Under the pieces are notes generated by a model that made no database searches, had not been told where the DNA came from, and saw only the letters and a program-made list of their open reading frames with translations. Shown in pieces: positions 23,841 through 34,392 of a DNA stretch of 64,000 nucleotides. Position numbers and translations under genes: made by a program. The first letter of the stretch is position 1, and every line of letters starts with the position of its first letter. The stretch lies in contig NC_088355.1 of assembly GCF_036884655.1 (NCBI RefSeq), positions 17,892,001-17,956,000 on the forward strand. Reading direction: 5' to 3'. The stretch is from Musa acuminata AAA Group (Eukaryota; Streptophyta; Magnoliopsida; Zingiberales; Musaceae).

Positions 23841-23937
23841 CATTGCAGATCCACTGACAAAGCCGTTGTCTCAGATTGTCTATGAGCGTCACAGGAGTCT
23901 GATGGGGATCAGACACATAAGTGATTGGCTTTAGGTC
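23841..23937 (+). other. C2 out-of-frame pol tail
   Basis: The usual C-terminal copia Pol sequence (SEDNIADPLTKPLSQIVYER, then SDWL and TAG at 23933-23935) is intact but lies in a different frame from the main pol frame. It marks a frameshift after the RNase H core rather than loss of sequence. Confidence 0.8.
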
Positions 23938-23948
23938 AAGTGGGAGAT
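23938..23948 (+). other. Polypurine tract of C2
   Basis: AAGTGGGAGAT directly before the 3' LTR; the same tract precedes the C1 3' LTR at 26626-26636. Confidence 0.8.
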
Positions 23949-25441
23949 TGCTAGTCATAGGTGCCCAGCAAGCCAATCACGTGAGTGATGGCACGTGTGA
24001 CTTGATACAGAATCTTTTTGCTTATTATATTTTGGCGTATATCACTTTATAACTATTGCATAAATGCATATATATTGTGATGTCCTTGGATTTGTGCAAT
24101 GGGAATCGGATCGTGATGAGATCACGATAATGAGATCGATTCACCTTTAAACACATATCCTAAATAATCCCGGTCATAGGTTACTCGAGAGGGACATCGT
24201 GATAACCGGATAGACTGGTGTGCTGTATACCCGTCCATATGTTGGATGCAGCTGGTCTCATAGCTGCTCGTGTAGGGACACTAGGGATACAGTACAGGTG
24301 CTCATTGGAGAATGAGTTCACTGATTGATCCGCTTACAGAATGCTGGATGGTTGATGATGCCTTATTGTCAGACAGCGATTCCGTAGTCCTAGTGGTGTA
24401 TCTGGTCCTTAGACTTGAGACACCAAGGATGTCCTGTATGAGTGCTCCACTCTTTGATACCAGACTTATAGGTTTGGCTGTTCCCAGATCTAGTACAACT
24501 GGTCATTGGGAGTGGTAGTCGACCTTACGAGGGCTATTGAGTGTCGATAGAGGATCATCCACTCTCGGTATCATGAGAGGAATATCCCATGTGTTCTTGC
24601 TCAGACAAATCCCTGGCCAGGGTCATTCGGGTTGAGAGAGAAAGAGTTCTCCGGGAGAATCCGATTAGAGCGAGACTCGAGTAGAAACCGTATGGGTCTG
24701 ACAGCACCATGCTCGATATACGGTCTCTGGGATATTAGATGGATGAGGGACTATAGGTACATGGTAACTGAGGACAGACAAGTCCAATGGATTGGATTCC
24801 CCTGTATCGTCTGGGGACTACGGCGTAGTGGCCTAGTACTTCCGTAGTCGATGAGTCGAGTGAATTATTACAGAGATAATAATTCACTGAGTTAGAAGGG
24901 GTTCTGACAGGTATGACTCACGGCCAGCTCGATATTGGGCCTAGAGGGTCACACACATATGGTAGGAATTGCGATGAGTAGAGGTTCGGATATGAGATAT
25001 CCGACGGAGCCCTTGTCTTATTGGATGCAGATCCAATACCCACTAGGGAAAGGACCCATTAGGGTTTTGACACGGGATCTCTATAAATAGGAGGGATTCA
25101 CAGCCTCATAGGCTAGAGTCTTTGCTTGCCCTTCCTATTCTCCTCTCCCTCTCCCCTCAGAGTAGGCCTGGAGTTTTGAGGAGCGTCGTCGCAACCCTGC
25201 TGTGTGGATCACCGCTAGAGAGGAGGACGCTTGACCTCCTTCACCCTCTCCTAAGGATCTGCAAGGAAACAGGGATATACGATCTCCCTAGGTAACACAA
25301 TCTTTATACGCAATTTTGTGTTTTTGCGGATTTTGCGCACCAATCTTCGCACGACGATGAACATCTTTTTGGGAATCGGGGATTTTTGTTTTCTTGTTCT
25401 TCCGCTGCGCATATGATGTCGCCCCCTATGATTTCCCAACA
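23949..25441 (+). repeat. C2 3' LTR
   Basis: 1493 bp, from the PPT to GATTTCCCAACA, followed by TSD GCAAC and the resumed C1 pol. TATA box at 25082-25089. Confidence 0.95.
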
Positions 25442-26625
25442 GCAACATGAGGGATTCGTGTCCAAGAACTACCCAGATAAGGTGTGTAGGTTGCTTAGAT
25501 CCATTTATGGACTAAAGCAAGCTTCCCGAAGTTGGAACATAAGATTTGATGAGGCAATCATATCTTATGACTTCGTTAAGAACGAAGATGAGCCTTATTT
25601 GTACAGGAAGGTAAGTGGGAGCGCTATCACCTTTTTTGTGTTATATGTTAATGACATCCTGATCATTGGGAATGACGTAGGAATGCTATCCACAGTAAAG
25701 GCTTGGTTATCTAGACACTTCTCCATGAAGGACTTAGGGGAAGTATCCTATATTTTGGGGATTCAAATCTATACAGATAGATCCAAGAGGATGCTTGGCT
25801 TGTCCCAATCTAAGTACATAGAAACCATTGTCAAAAGGTTTGGCATGAAAAATTCCAAGAGAGGTCTCATACCGATGAGACATGGGATATCACTTTCTAT
25901 GAGTATGTCCCCAAAGACTTCAGAAGAAAGGGCGAACATGGATATGATACCTTATGCCTCAGCAATAGGGTCTATCATGTATGCCATACTATGTACTAGG
26001 CCTGATATAGTGCATGCTCTGAGTGTCACGAGCATGTATTAGGCGGATCCAGGCTTGGAGCACTGAAAAGTAGTAAAGTGTATCTTTAAGTACTTGAGAA
26101 GGACTAAGGATCTTTTACTAGTATATGGAGGTAGTAGCCTTAAGGTTGAAGGCTACACAGACTCAATTTTTCAGTCTGATGTCGATGATAGCAAGGCGAA
26201 TTCAGGGTGTGTGTACACCTTGAATAAAGGAGTAGTGTGCTGGAAGAGTTCCAAGCAAGATACTACTGCTGACTCGACCATAGAAGCGGAGTATATTGCT
26301 ACATCAGATGCAGCAAAGGAGGGAGTCTGGGTGAAGAAGTTCATCACAGATTTGAGAGTCGTGTCGGGTAGCGAGGAGCCGATCTCCTTATATTGCGACA
26401 ACTATGGGGCGATTACTCAAATAAGGGAACCCGGGTCTCATCAGAAGTGTTCTGAGGAGGTTCTAGCTTATCAAAGAGATCGTAACCCGAGGAGATGTAG
26501 TAGTGGAAAGTGTTCCATCCGAAGATAACATTGCAGATCCACTGACAAAGCCGTTGTCTCAGATTGTCTTTGAGCGTCATAGGGGTCTAATGGGGATCAG
26601 ACACATAGGTGATTGGTTTTACGTC

Positions 26626-26636
26626 AAGTGGGAGAT
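26626..26636 (+). other. Polypurine tract of C1
   Basis: AAGTGGGAGAT adjoining the 3' LTR of C1. Confidence 0.8.
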
Positions 26637-26741
26637 TGCTAGTCATAGGTGCCCAACAAGCCAATCACGTGAGTGATGGCACGTGTGACTTGATACAGAA
26701 TCTTTTTGTTTATTATATTTTGGCATATATCACTTTATAAC

Positions 26742-26806
<65 letters not shown>

Positions 26807-28165
26807 GATGTCCTTGGATTTGTTCAATGGAAATCAGATCGTGATGAGATCACAATAATGAGATCGATTCACTTTTAAACACAGATCCTAAATAATCCCG
26901 GTCATAGGTTACTCGAGAGGGACATCGTGATAACCGGATAGACAGGTGTGCTGTATACTCGTCCATATGATGGATGCAGCTGGTCTCATAGCTGCTTGTG
27001 TAGGGACACTAGGGATACAATACAGGTCCTCATTGGAGAATGAGTTCACTGATTGATCCACTTACGGAATGCTGGATGGTTGATGATGCCTTATTGTCAA
27101 ACAGCGATTCCGTAGTCCTAGTGGTGTATCTAGTCCTTAGACTTGAGATACCAAGGATGTCCTGTATGAGTGCTCAACTCTTTGATACCAGATTTATAGG
27201 TTTGGCTGTCCCAATCTAGTACAGCTGGTCATTGGGAGTATTAGTCGACCTTACAAGGGCTATTGAGTGTCGATAGAGGATCATCCACTCTCGGCGTCAT
27301 GAGAGGAATATCCCATGTGTTCTTGCTCAAACAAATCCCTGATCAGGGTTATTCGGGTTGAGAGAGAAAGAGTTCTCCGAGAGAATCCATTAGAGCGAGA
27401 CTCGAGTAGAAACTGTATGGGTCTGACAGCACCATGCTCGAAATGCGGTCTCAGGGATATTAGATGGATGAGGGACTATAGGTACATGATAACTGAGGAC
27501 AGACAGGTCCAATGAATTGGATTCCCCTGTATCAGCTAGGGACTACGGCGTAGTGGCCTAGTACATCCATAATCGATGAGTCAAGTGAATTATTACAGAG
27601 ATAATAATTCACTGAGTTAGAAGGAGTTCTGACAGGTATGACTCACGGCCAGCTCGATATTGGGCCTAGAGGGTCACACACATATGGTAGGCATTACGAT
27701 GAGTAGAGGTTCGGATATGAGATATCCGACGGAACCCTTGTTTTATTGGATGCAGATCCAATACCCACTAGGGGAGGACCCATTAGGGTTTGATAGGGGA
27801 CCTCTATAAATAGGAGGGATTCAGAGCCTCATAGGCTAGAGCCTTTGCTTGCCTCTCCTATTCTCCTTCCCCTCTCCACCTTAGAGCAGGCCTGGGTATT
27901 TGAGGAGTGTCGTCGCAACCCTGCTGTGTGGATTACCGCTAGAGAGGAGGACGCTTGACCTCCTTCACCCTCTCCTAAGGATCTGCAAGGAAACATGGAT
28001 ATACGATCTCCCTAGGTAACACAATATACTCTATACGTAGTTTTAAGTTTCGTGGATTTTGTGCACCAATCTTCGCACGATGACGAACATCTCTTTGGGA
28101 ATCGGGGATTTTGTTTTCTTGTTCTTCCGCTGCATATGTGATGTCGCCCCAAAGATTTCCCAACA
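26637..28165 (+). repeat. C1 3' LTR
   Basis: 1529 bp, TGCTAGTCATAGGTGCCC to GATTTCCCAACA, TATA box at 27805-27812 and (AT)n run at 26745-26803. TSD GTAAC follows at 28166-28170. Confidence 0.92.
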
Positions 28166-28330
28166 GTAACATCCCATTAGTCCCACATCGGAAGTGGGTA
28201 ATGTGTATGATTGACTTATATAGGTCTGATGAATGTACTATGTTAACTCCCGCTTAAGCATTTTGGTCCGTGGTTGAAGGACCAAAATGGAGTTATTAGC
28301 CAGTTGGCTCATCAGACTCAGGTCGTGACA
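28166..28330 (+). repeat. T1 left LTR (less its first base at 9220)
   Basis: TGTAACATCCCATTAG at the start and GTCGTGACA at the end, followed at once by a Met-type PBS. The homologous copy at 28651-28790 shares the same order of sequence with scattered substitutions. Confidence 0.75.
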
Positions 28331-28332
28331 TT

Positions 28333-28345
28333 TGGTATTAGAGCC
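28333..28345 (+). other. PBS of T1
   Basis: TGGTATTAGAGCC, one mismatch from the Met-tRNA PBS, three bases after the LTR end. A second copy, TGGTATCAGACCC, follows the internal partial LTR at 28527-28539. Confidence 0.7.
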
Positions 28346-28466
28346 GACCTAGTATTTGGGTAGGGTGAGAGGGCTACCCATGGATGGAGTCGAGAACTCA
28401 TCATGGCGTGGAGCCACCACTGAGTTAAACCTCACATGCACAATGCTAGGGTTCGATCTGGGTTAT

Positions 28467-28524
28467 GTTGAAGGACCAAAATGGAGTTATTGGCCAGTTG
28501 GCTCATCAGACTCAGGTCGTGACA
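28467..28524 (+). repeat. T1 internal partial LTR
   Basis: The last 58 or so bases of the T1 LTR (from GTTGAAGGACCAAAATGGAG to GTCGTGACA) are repeated inside the element and again followed by a PBS and the same interior sequence. This is the pattern of a tandem TRIM dimer with most of the middle LTR deleted. Confidence 0.65.
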
Positions 28525-28650
28525 TTTGGTATCAGACCCGACCTAGCATTTGGGCAGGGTGAGAGGGCTACTCGTAGATGGAGTCGAGAACTCATCACGG
28601 CATGGAGCCACCATTGAGTTAAACCTCACAGCTAATCAAGTTGGGGATAT

Positions 28651-28790
28651 TGTAACATCCCATTAGTCCCACATCGAAAGTGGGCAATGTGTATGATTGA
28701 CTTATATGGGTCTGATGAGTGTACTACATTAATTATTATTTAAACATTTTGATTCGTGGTTGAAGGACCAAAATGAAATTATTAGCCAGT
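28651..28790 (+). repeat. T1 right LTR, truncated
   Basis: Starts TGTAACATCC after a short purine tract (TTGGGGATAT). It matches the left LTR for 140 bp, then stops before the GTCGTGACA end and passes directly into the remains of the S2 LTR. Confidence 0.7.
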
Positions 28791-28909
28791 AAAACTTTCA
28801 ATGAACTTTTGAACTCCGAACGTGATCTCGATCTTAATTCACACATTTTTATATAGATTAGATCAAACAAATTACAATTGATTTTATCGTCAAAATATGA
28901 GATTCAATA
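28791..28909 (-). repeat. S2 5' LTR, second part
   Basis: Resembles the outer end of the S3 LTR (GAACTCCGAACGTGATC..., ending GAGATTCAATA). It completes the S2 LTR broken at 9219 and proves that T1 and C1 are insertions in S2. The region between the first and second parts has lost some LTR sequence. Confidence 0.7.
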
Positions 28910-29039
28910 ATTACTGATTACTTTTGATTTTATATTTTTAACGATGTTTTAAATGTACACATTACAAAAATTTCTTTCGACCACTCTACTTTGCTTATTA
29001 AAGTTGCTGGATCTCAAAAACATCTCTTTTAAAGTTGCA
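28910..29039. other. Short unassigned AT-rich stretch
   Basis: Lies between the end of the S2 LTR and recognisable LINE sequence. It may be more LINE sequence or old flank; nothing specific seen. Confidence 0.4.
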
Positions 29040-29730
29040 ACTACTATATTAGACCGATTGTCAAAGATCTAGTAAATGAAGTATGGAGTGACTTTCTATC
29101 TTCTTATAATCCACTCTATTCCTTACACCAACATCTATCTAAACCTATCCACAAACTCACCAATTGGCTAGACATTGTAATTGGCCTCTGGAATCCACCA
29201 TCTCTAAAATGTCATTATCATCTTTCGGATGAACAGTCCCATAAACTTCGGATCCTTCACAATAAATGATGGATTGTCTTTAAATTTAGATGGATTGGGC
29301 ATAGAGATTTTTATACTAACCGGTTCAATTCTACGAGAATTTCTGTTATCACTTCTTCCGATAATAAAATTCTTACCTCCACTGATGATATTCTACGATA
29401 TTTTTCTCTTTGCTATGAGAAATTTTGATCCACGTCATTGACAGACCCCTTGATTGGACCAAGTTTTCTTTTCACAAATAACAAGACTTGACCTTTTTCT
29501 AATTTATCATTACCTTTTTTGAAATAATAAAATTTTCAATGCCCTTAACTTAGATAAGCCTTAGAAAGAGTCTTGGGCTTTCAATGTCTTTTATGCCTCC
29601 TCTCATCTCCTTTGAAAGTTGGACTAAAATCTATTTAGTATTCATTCCATCCATAGTTACATGTTTTCATCATCTACTTTGTAATGTTATTTAAAAACTT
29701 CTTACGAAAACTCTTGCTAATCATATCAGA
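29040..29730 (+). pseudogene. L1: LINE ORF2 remnant, 5' part
   Basis: Decayed plus-strand frames with the order of plant non-LTR retrotransposon ORF2. They include a pre-reverse-transcriptase region (VKDLVNEVWSDFLSSYNPLY, then ILTSTDDILRYFSLCYEKF) and, just before the break, C-N-V-I-stop-K-L-L-T-K-T-L-A-N-H-I-R, a clear match to the LINE reverse transcriptase segment CNVIYKLLTKTLANRI. Many stops and deletions. G1 interrupts it at 29731; it continues at 59965. Confidence 0.7.
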
Positions 29731-32071
29731 TGTAACATTTATATTCCTAGTTATATCTATATCTTGCATGTATGATTGAAGTAGGATGCTATTTTTTTAA
29801 TTTTTTTATCGCTAGTAATAGAGTGTAGTGAAAATAGATAATCTTAAAAGTAAAATATACTAATTTACTAAGTAAAATGATATTGTTTCTTTTATACATA
29901 TAGTATGTAAATAATATTTTGAAATCATCGATATAAGATATTTAATGATAAACACCACATCTTATGACACATGACTTTTATATCACATATCATAATCTTA
30001 TGGCACATGACTTTTATATCACATATCATAACTTATACATGCATTCATACACCGCATAACATTATAATATATAAGTATACTTCCACATCGCATATCATAT
30101 TATATATATATACTCTCACACTGTACGTCACACACGCTGTATATTATAGTATATACTTGAATTGCATGTCATAATATATTCATGCATTCTCACATTGCAC
30201 GTCATAGAAAATAAGGGACTCCCACACTACACATCATCATATATACATACATATAATATAATTTTATTATAATTTATATATTTTTATATTTTAAAAATAT
30301 ATTTATTTCAACTAATGACAATTATATCATTAAATATATATTTTTTAAAAAAATATATTATAAATATAATAATTTATACGATCATTATTTTATAGTAAAT
30401 TAAATTTATAGTTACTTGATTTAACCCAAAAAATAATGATATCAAAGTGAAAGATCATGTTTTTAATGATCGAGTGTGTTAAGGAGTGTGGTACACCTAT
30501 TAAATTAGGATTATAAGATTATGAGATATCTCAATTAATATATAATAATTCATAGAAATAATTTATGATATAATTTTGATGAAATCCCTTATAAAATAGA
30601 TTATACTTAACCTGAAAATTTCTTTAATTTTCACCACTAATTTTTTTAATAATCTATTTTATAATTTAATTAATTAGAGAATATCAATTAGACCATCACA
30701 TAATTCTATGATGTAATTTTACTTTACTATTCTAGCTTATCAAATGAACTTGAATTATTGTGTAATTTTGTAGAATATTAGGAGGCATATAAAACTAAAT
30801 ACATATTAATTTTTAGCTGAAAATATAATTATTTAGAGGCTAAATTCCTCCCATAATTTAGTTACTAATGCATATTCTGTTTTGGTGAAATTGAGTTAGG
30901 ATTATCTGAACTTATAAACCTCATATGATATTCACTTAATTCTAAATATTACTGAACCCTAAAGAAAATTTTTAAAATATATAAAGGACAGAGTCTAATT
31001 ATATTTCTAAGTGAATTAATTTAGCTTGAATAAAACCTATTTTTAGAAAATAGGAGAACTCTTAGTGCCTCATATTAGGACACTTATAACTCTATATACT
31101 GGTTTCAAATTAAAAGCATATCAAGGGCCTTATAGCTATAATAGTTTCAAACAAAACATATTTAAAAATCATAGATTAATTTGAAATTTAGGTTACTCAA
31201 AAGCTTAATCTATAATGTGTAAAACTAAAATCCTAAGTATAGCATGAGAATAATTAGATTTTTTTTATCTCAACACTCTTTAAAGTTGGGTTTCTTAGCC
31301 TCCATAAGAAAAATTGAGAGAATGACTAATGAAAAATAGAAAAAAATCATGGGTTATCAAGTTGATAAAGTAGATAAGGATTAAATAAAGGAGAAGTCTC
31401 TAAGAAATTTTTTTATTAATATAATTATAATATTGTAGTAACCTAAATTAAGTCTAATTTGGTTTAGCCAAGATGATATTTTTGGTCTAAACTCATATAT
31501 CAATCTTAGTTATGTATCTCGATATTTTTAGTATAACATTCTTATTTAATTTTCATCTTTATTTAATTTTTTATTATTTCATCCATGTCTAAGTAGCTTA
31601 TTATCCTTCACATACATAATGTTTAAAACTAAAAACTTCTTACTTCAATCATGGTCAAACTTAATTATCATTTAGGCCTTGAGATTAACTTAAGATCGAT
31701 CAAAATTTAATTATCACTTTGAGTCACTATATGTATGTTTATTATCATAACTTAATCTTATACTCAAATATGCTAATACACTTAAGTTTGTTGCACCAAA
31801 AAACCATACTTTTTCACCACAAAATATACTTAAAATAAATATTGATGCTTATGTATGTTCAACCAATATTTCATATAATATTATGAATACTAATTTTAAA
31901 AAGTATGTATTTTAACTTTAAAAGAAAAGAATATGAATATATTATTTATCATATTTATGAAGCATAAATATCATAAATCATATCACTAACTGAGAGAAAT
32001 ATTTACATATTATTTGTACTTCTGTTGGCATGCTACATATAATTTAATGTGTGTAAGACTCGAGCACTACA
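29731..32071 (-). repeat. G1 3' LTR (left copy)
   Basis: From TGTAACATTTATATTCC to AGCACTACA on the plus strand. It resembles the end of the right copy (AAGCATA, ACATATTATTTGTA, AATTTAATGTGTGTAAGAC). Very AT-rich, with a 33-bp direct repeat of TGACTTTTATATCACATATC at about 29961-30030. No gene seen in this 2.3 kb. Confidence 0.75.
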
Positions 32072-32102
32072 ATAATTTTATTCTAATAAAAATTTTATCC
32101 TC
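32072..32102 (-). other. G1 pol end and degenerate polypurine tract
   Basis: On the minus strand GAGGATAAAATTTTTATTAG precedes the LTR. It resembles the usual Ty3 ending GAGGACGAAATTTT..., which encodes an E-D-E-I/F motif and carries the PPT. It is separated from the rest of pol by S3. Confidence 0.5.
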
Positions 32103-32219
32103 AAAATTGTTAGGATCGAGAGCACTAAGAGGGGGGGGTGAATTAGTGCAGCGGAAATCTTACAGCGATTAAAAACCAAAAGCTGCGTTCGTTCAAAAAC
32201 TATTATGATGCAAAAGCAA

Positions 32220-32525
32220 ATTCTCAGTTTGTATCTAAGTGCAGTTTGCGTCTAAGCGCAGATTGCGTCTAAGCGCAGTTTTGCGTCTAAGCGCAGTTTA
32301 CGTCTAAACTCAGATTTACGTCTAAATGCAGTTTTACGTCTAAACGCAGATTTACGTCTAAACGCAGATTTACGTCTAAACGCAGATTTACGTCTAAACG
32401 CAGTTCTACGTCTAAACGCAGATTTACGTCTAAACTCAGATTTACGTCTTAAACTCAGATTTACGTCTAAACGCAGATTTACGTCTAAACGCAGTTTTAC
32501 GTCTAGACGCAGATTTACGTCTAAA
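32220..32525 (-). repeat. 18-bp minisatellite in R-U5 of S3 3' LTR
   Basis: About 16 tandem units of TTTACGTCTAAACGCAGA with variants (ACTCAG, TCTAGACG, TCTTAAAC). Copies with the same ordered variants occur at 36296-36631, 43168-43488 and 49535-49832. It lies downstream of the TATA box on the transcribed strand, so it should be in the RNA leader. Confidence 0.85.
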
Positions 32526-33242
32526 CTTTGAAACTTGTTTGTATACTCGCAGAAGGCAGTATGCAGTTGAAATCAAGACGTAAACGTGAACTGAGATCTG
32601 ATGATTGAGCGAGGAAAGCCGATTTACGTCTGAATGCAGTTTTACGTCTAAATGTTGAAACTCGTTCGTAAAATTGTAGAGGACAGTTTGCAGTTATCAA
32701 TAGGATCAAAATGTAAGTGTAAACTGCAAAGAAGCTCGTTCGTAAAAGCACGGAAGACAGTTCTGCAGAATCAAACGTAAACGTAAACTGTAATGTATGA
32801 AAATACGAATTTACGTCTGAATGCAGATTCGGAAGAACAGCACTTAGAACTTGTTCGTGAAAGCGCAGAGAGCAGTAGTAATGAAGGAGGTTTGCAGTAA
32901 TGATAAAGTGCTCGAGAATAAACGCAAACCAGAGATTTAGAGTGGTTCGGTCAGCCTTGACCTACTCCACTTTTGGCTTCCTCCACCGACGAGGTTGCCG
33001 ACGTCAACTAGGGGCCTTCCTTCAATAGGCGAAGGCCAAACTGCCCTTTTACAATTTCTCTCCTTTTGATAGGCTCAGGAGACAACCTTTACAGACCTTT
33101 CTCTCCTCACTTTACAACTGAAAACTTGAAGAACAGAAGGAGGAGACTTAAAGGCTTTACAACACTTTTGAGCTCTTAGAATCACAGAAAAGATCAAGAT
33201 TTCGGTGTAGGTCTGTATCTTTTCAGTGCTGAATGGGTGGGG

Positions 33243-33250
33243 TATTTATA
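33243..33250 (-). promoter_or_regulatory. TATA box of S3 left LTR
   Basis: TATAAATA on the minus strand in the conserved GGCCTATAAATACCCC context. Confidence 0.65.
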
Positions 33251-33318
33251 GGCCCCAACCCAATTCAAAATTCGAGCTCAAAACGATCAAATCGATCAAA
33301 TCCCAGAATTCTGGGATC

Positions 33319-33856
33319 AGGCGGTTGCACCTCTTGACTGGAGAGGTGGCACCGCCTGGCAGAGCTCGAAGACTGAGCTCAGGCGATTGCTCCTCTCTGC
33401 CAGAGCTCGAAGACTGAGCTCGATGGTTGCATCACCTGGCAGAGCTCGAAGACTGAGCTCGGTGGTTGCACCGCCTGGCAGAGCTCGAAGTCTGAGCTCG
33501 GTGGTTGCATCACCTGGCAGAGCTCGAAACTGAGCTCAGGCTGATGCACCTCTCTGCCAGAGCTCGAAGACTGAGCTCGGTGATTGCATCACCTGGCAGA
33601 GCTCGAGACTGAGCTCAGGCTGATGCACCTCTCTGCCTGAGCTCGAAGACTGAGCTCGGTGGTTGCATCGCCTGGCAGAGCTCGAAACTTGAGCTCTGGC
33701 GGTGCAACCTCTTGACAGAGGAGGTTGCACCGCCTAGTCTAGCTCGAAGACTGAGCTCTGGGCGGTTGCACCTCTTGGCTGGGGCGGTTGCACCTCCCAG
33801 CCTCGCAGCCCTGGCGGTTGCACCTCCTGACTGGGGCGGTTGCACCTCCTGGTGCA
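33319..33856 (-). repeat. GC-rich U3 minisatellite of S3 left LTR
   Basis: Roughly a dozen units combining GGCAGAGCTCGAAGACTGAG with GGTTGCACCGCC or GGTTGCACCTCC. It gives open frames on several strands that are not genes. Equivalent arrays lie at 37420-38010, 44278-44862 and 50622-51150. Confidence 0.8.
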
Positions 33857-34378
33857 ATCAAGGTCCGAATGGTTCGCTCCATTCGGCCCAATTTGAATCT
33901 TTTCAGAGGCCCAATTGCCCCAAGATTAAGCTAATGGGATCACCTCCCATTTTCATGCTTAATCATCATGCTAACTACGATTAACTCTAAGACACCTTCT
34001 GCAGCTTTGCTCCGATGCGTCAATCGCTTCTTCCGGCGAGTTTCCAGCCAACTTCCGTCGATCATCCGATAAACCCTCGGTGATCCTTCTGCGGACATCC
34101 GGCATACTCCTGGACTTTGCGACGATCCACCTAGCGAGTTCCGACGAGCTTCGCTTGGCAAGCTTCTGGACTTCTCGGATCTGTTCTCGCTGAACCTCCG
34201 ACGACCGTCCGAACTTCCGTCGAACTCTCGAACTCCCAACGTGATCATGATCTTGACTCCGGCGCAACACCTGCTGCTTGTCTTACTCTCATCGTAGTTA
34301 ATCCTGCACACTTATCTCAACACATAGATTAGATAACAAATGACAATTGACTTCATCATCAAAATCCGAGATTCAACA

Positions 34379-34392
34379 ATCTCCCCCTTTTT
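34379..34392 (-). other. Primary polypurine tract of S3
   Basis: AAAAAGGGGGAGAT on the minus strand abutting the LTR; a second tract AAAGGGGGAG lies at 34883-34892. Confidence 0.8.

Larger units (their letters stand above)
16729..25441 (+). mobile_element. C2: young copia retrotransposon inserted in C1
   Basis: 8713 bp, LTRs at 16729-18221 and 23949-25441 (both 1493 bp and nearly identical by eye), PBS, 1.8-kb leader, gag and pol in one frame with a single stop, and PPT. TSD GCAAC at 16724-16728 and 25442-25446. Same family as C1, into whose reverse transcriptase it inserted in the same orientation. Lineage within Ty1/copia was not assigned. Confidence 0.95.
15009..26624 (+). pseudogene. C1 pol pseudogene, split by C2
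   Basis: Integrase (15342-15854; HSDVCGPM, TPQLNGVFERRN) and the start of reverse transcriptase (16122-16728; KMDVKTVFLNGNLEEEVYM) lie left of C2. Reverse transcriptase continues after C2 at 25447 (GFVSKNYPDKVCRLLRSIYG), with YVND in place of the catalytic YVDD, then RNase H to 26528. Several stops, and a deletion of roughly 200 bp in the protease region near 15170. It shares the C-terminal RNase H frameshift with C2. Inactive. Confidence 0.88.
9226..28165 (+). mobile_element. C1: copia retrotransposon, older outer copy
   Basis: Plus-strand element with LTRs at 9226-10750 and 26637-28165, PBS, long leader, gag-pol remains and PPT, flanked by GTAAC at 9221-9225 and 28166-28170. It is broken by a Sirevirus solo LTR in gag and by the related element C2 in the reverse transcriptase region, and its own frame has many stops. 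LTR lengths differ slightly (1525 and 1529 bp), with different (AT)n runs. Inserted in T1. Confidence 0.92.
9220..28790 (+). mobile_element. T1: TRIM-type miniature LTR retrotransposon, interrupted by C1
   Basis: The first base is at 9220 (TGTAAC..); C1 inserted six bases in, and T1 resumes at 28166 (GTAAC repeated as TSD). It has a 166-bp LTR, a PBS, a short interior without coding potential and a second LTR at 28651-28790 cut short at its end. A partial LTR plus second PBS in the middle (28467-28539) gives a tandem, dimer-like form. Length and lack of genes fit TRIMs. It was inserted in the 5' LTR of S2. Confidence 0.75.
4875..28909 (-). mobile_element. S2: old Sirevirus-like copia element, interrupted and decayed
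   Basis: Read on the minus strand it runs from a 5' LTR (28909-28791 and 9219-8557, split by T1 and C1) through PBS, gag and pol to a point in the reverse transcriptase gene at 4875, where S1 interrupts it; the remainder is off the left edge. Frameshifts and stops are scattered through gag and pol and the LTR end has decayed (TA in place of CA at 28908-28909), so it is much older than S3. Its 5' LTR has the short U3 form shared with S3. Confidence 0.85.
32108..34378 (-). repeat. S3 3' LTR (left copy)
   Basis: TGTTAGGATCGAG to GATTCAACA on the plus strand. From that end: 8-base G run (32131-32138), expanded 18-bp minisatellite (32220-32525), TATA box (33243-33250), GC-rich minisatellite (33319-33856) and the short U3 form. 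It adjoins the PPT at 34379. Confidence 0.95.

Noticed and set aside
29971..30174. Ile/His/Thr-rich frame in the left G1 LTR
   Set aside because: Low-complexity AT-rich repeats; no homology seen and absent from the other LTR copy.
32220..32525. Regular 18-bp repeats that could look like a CRISPR array
   Set aside because: Units are contiguous with no unique spacers, lie inside an LTR and recur in every S3/S4 LTR; this is plant DNA.
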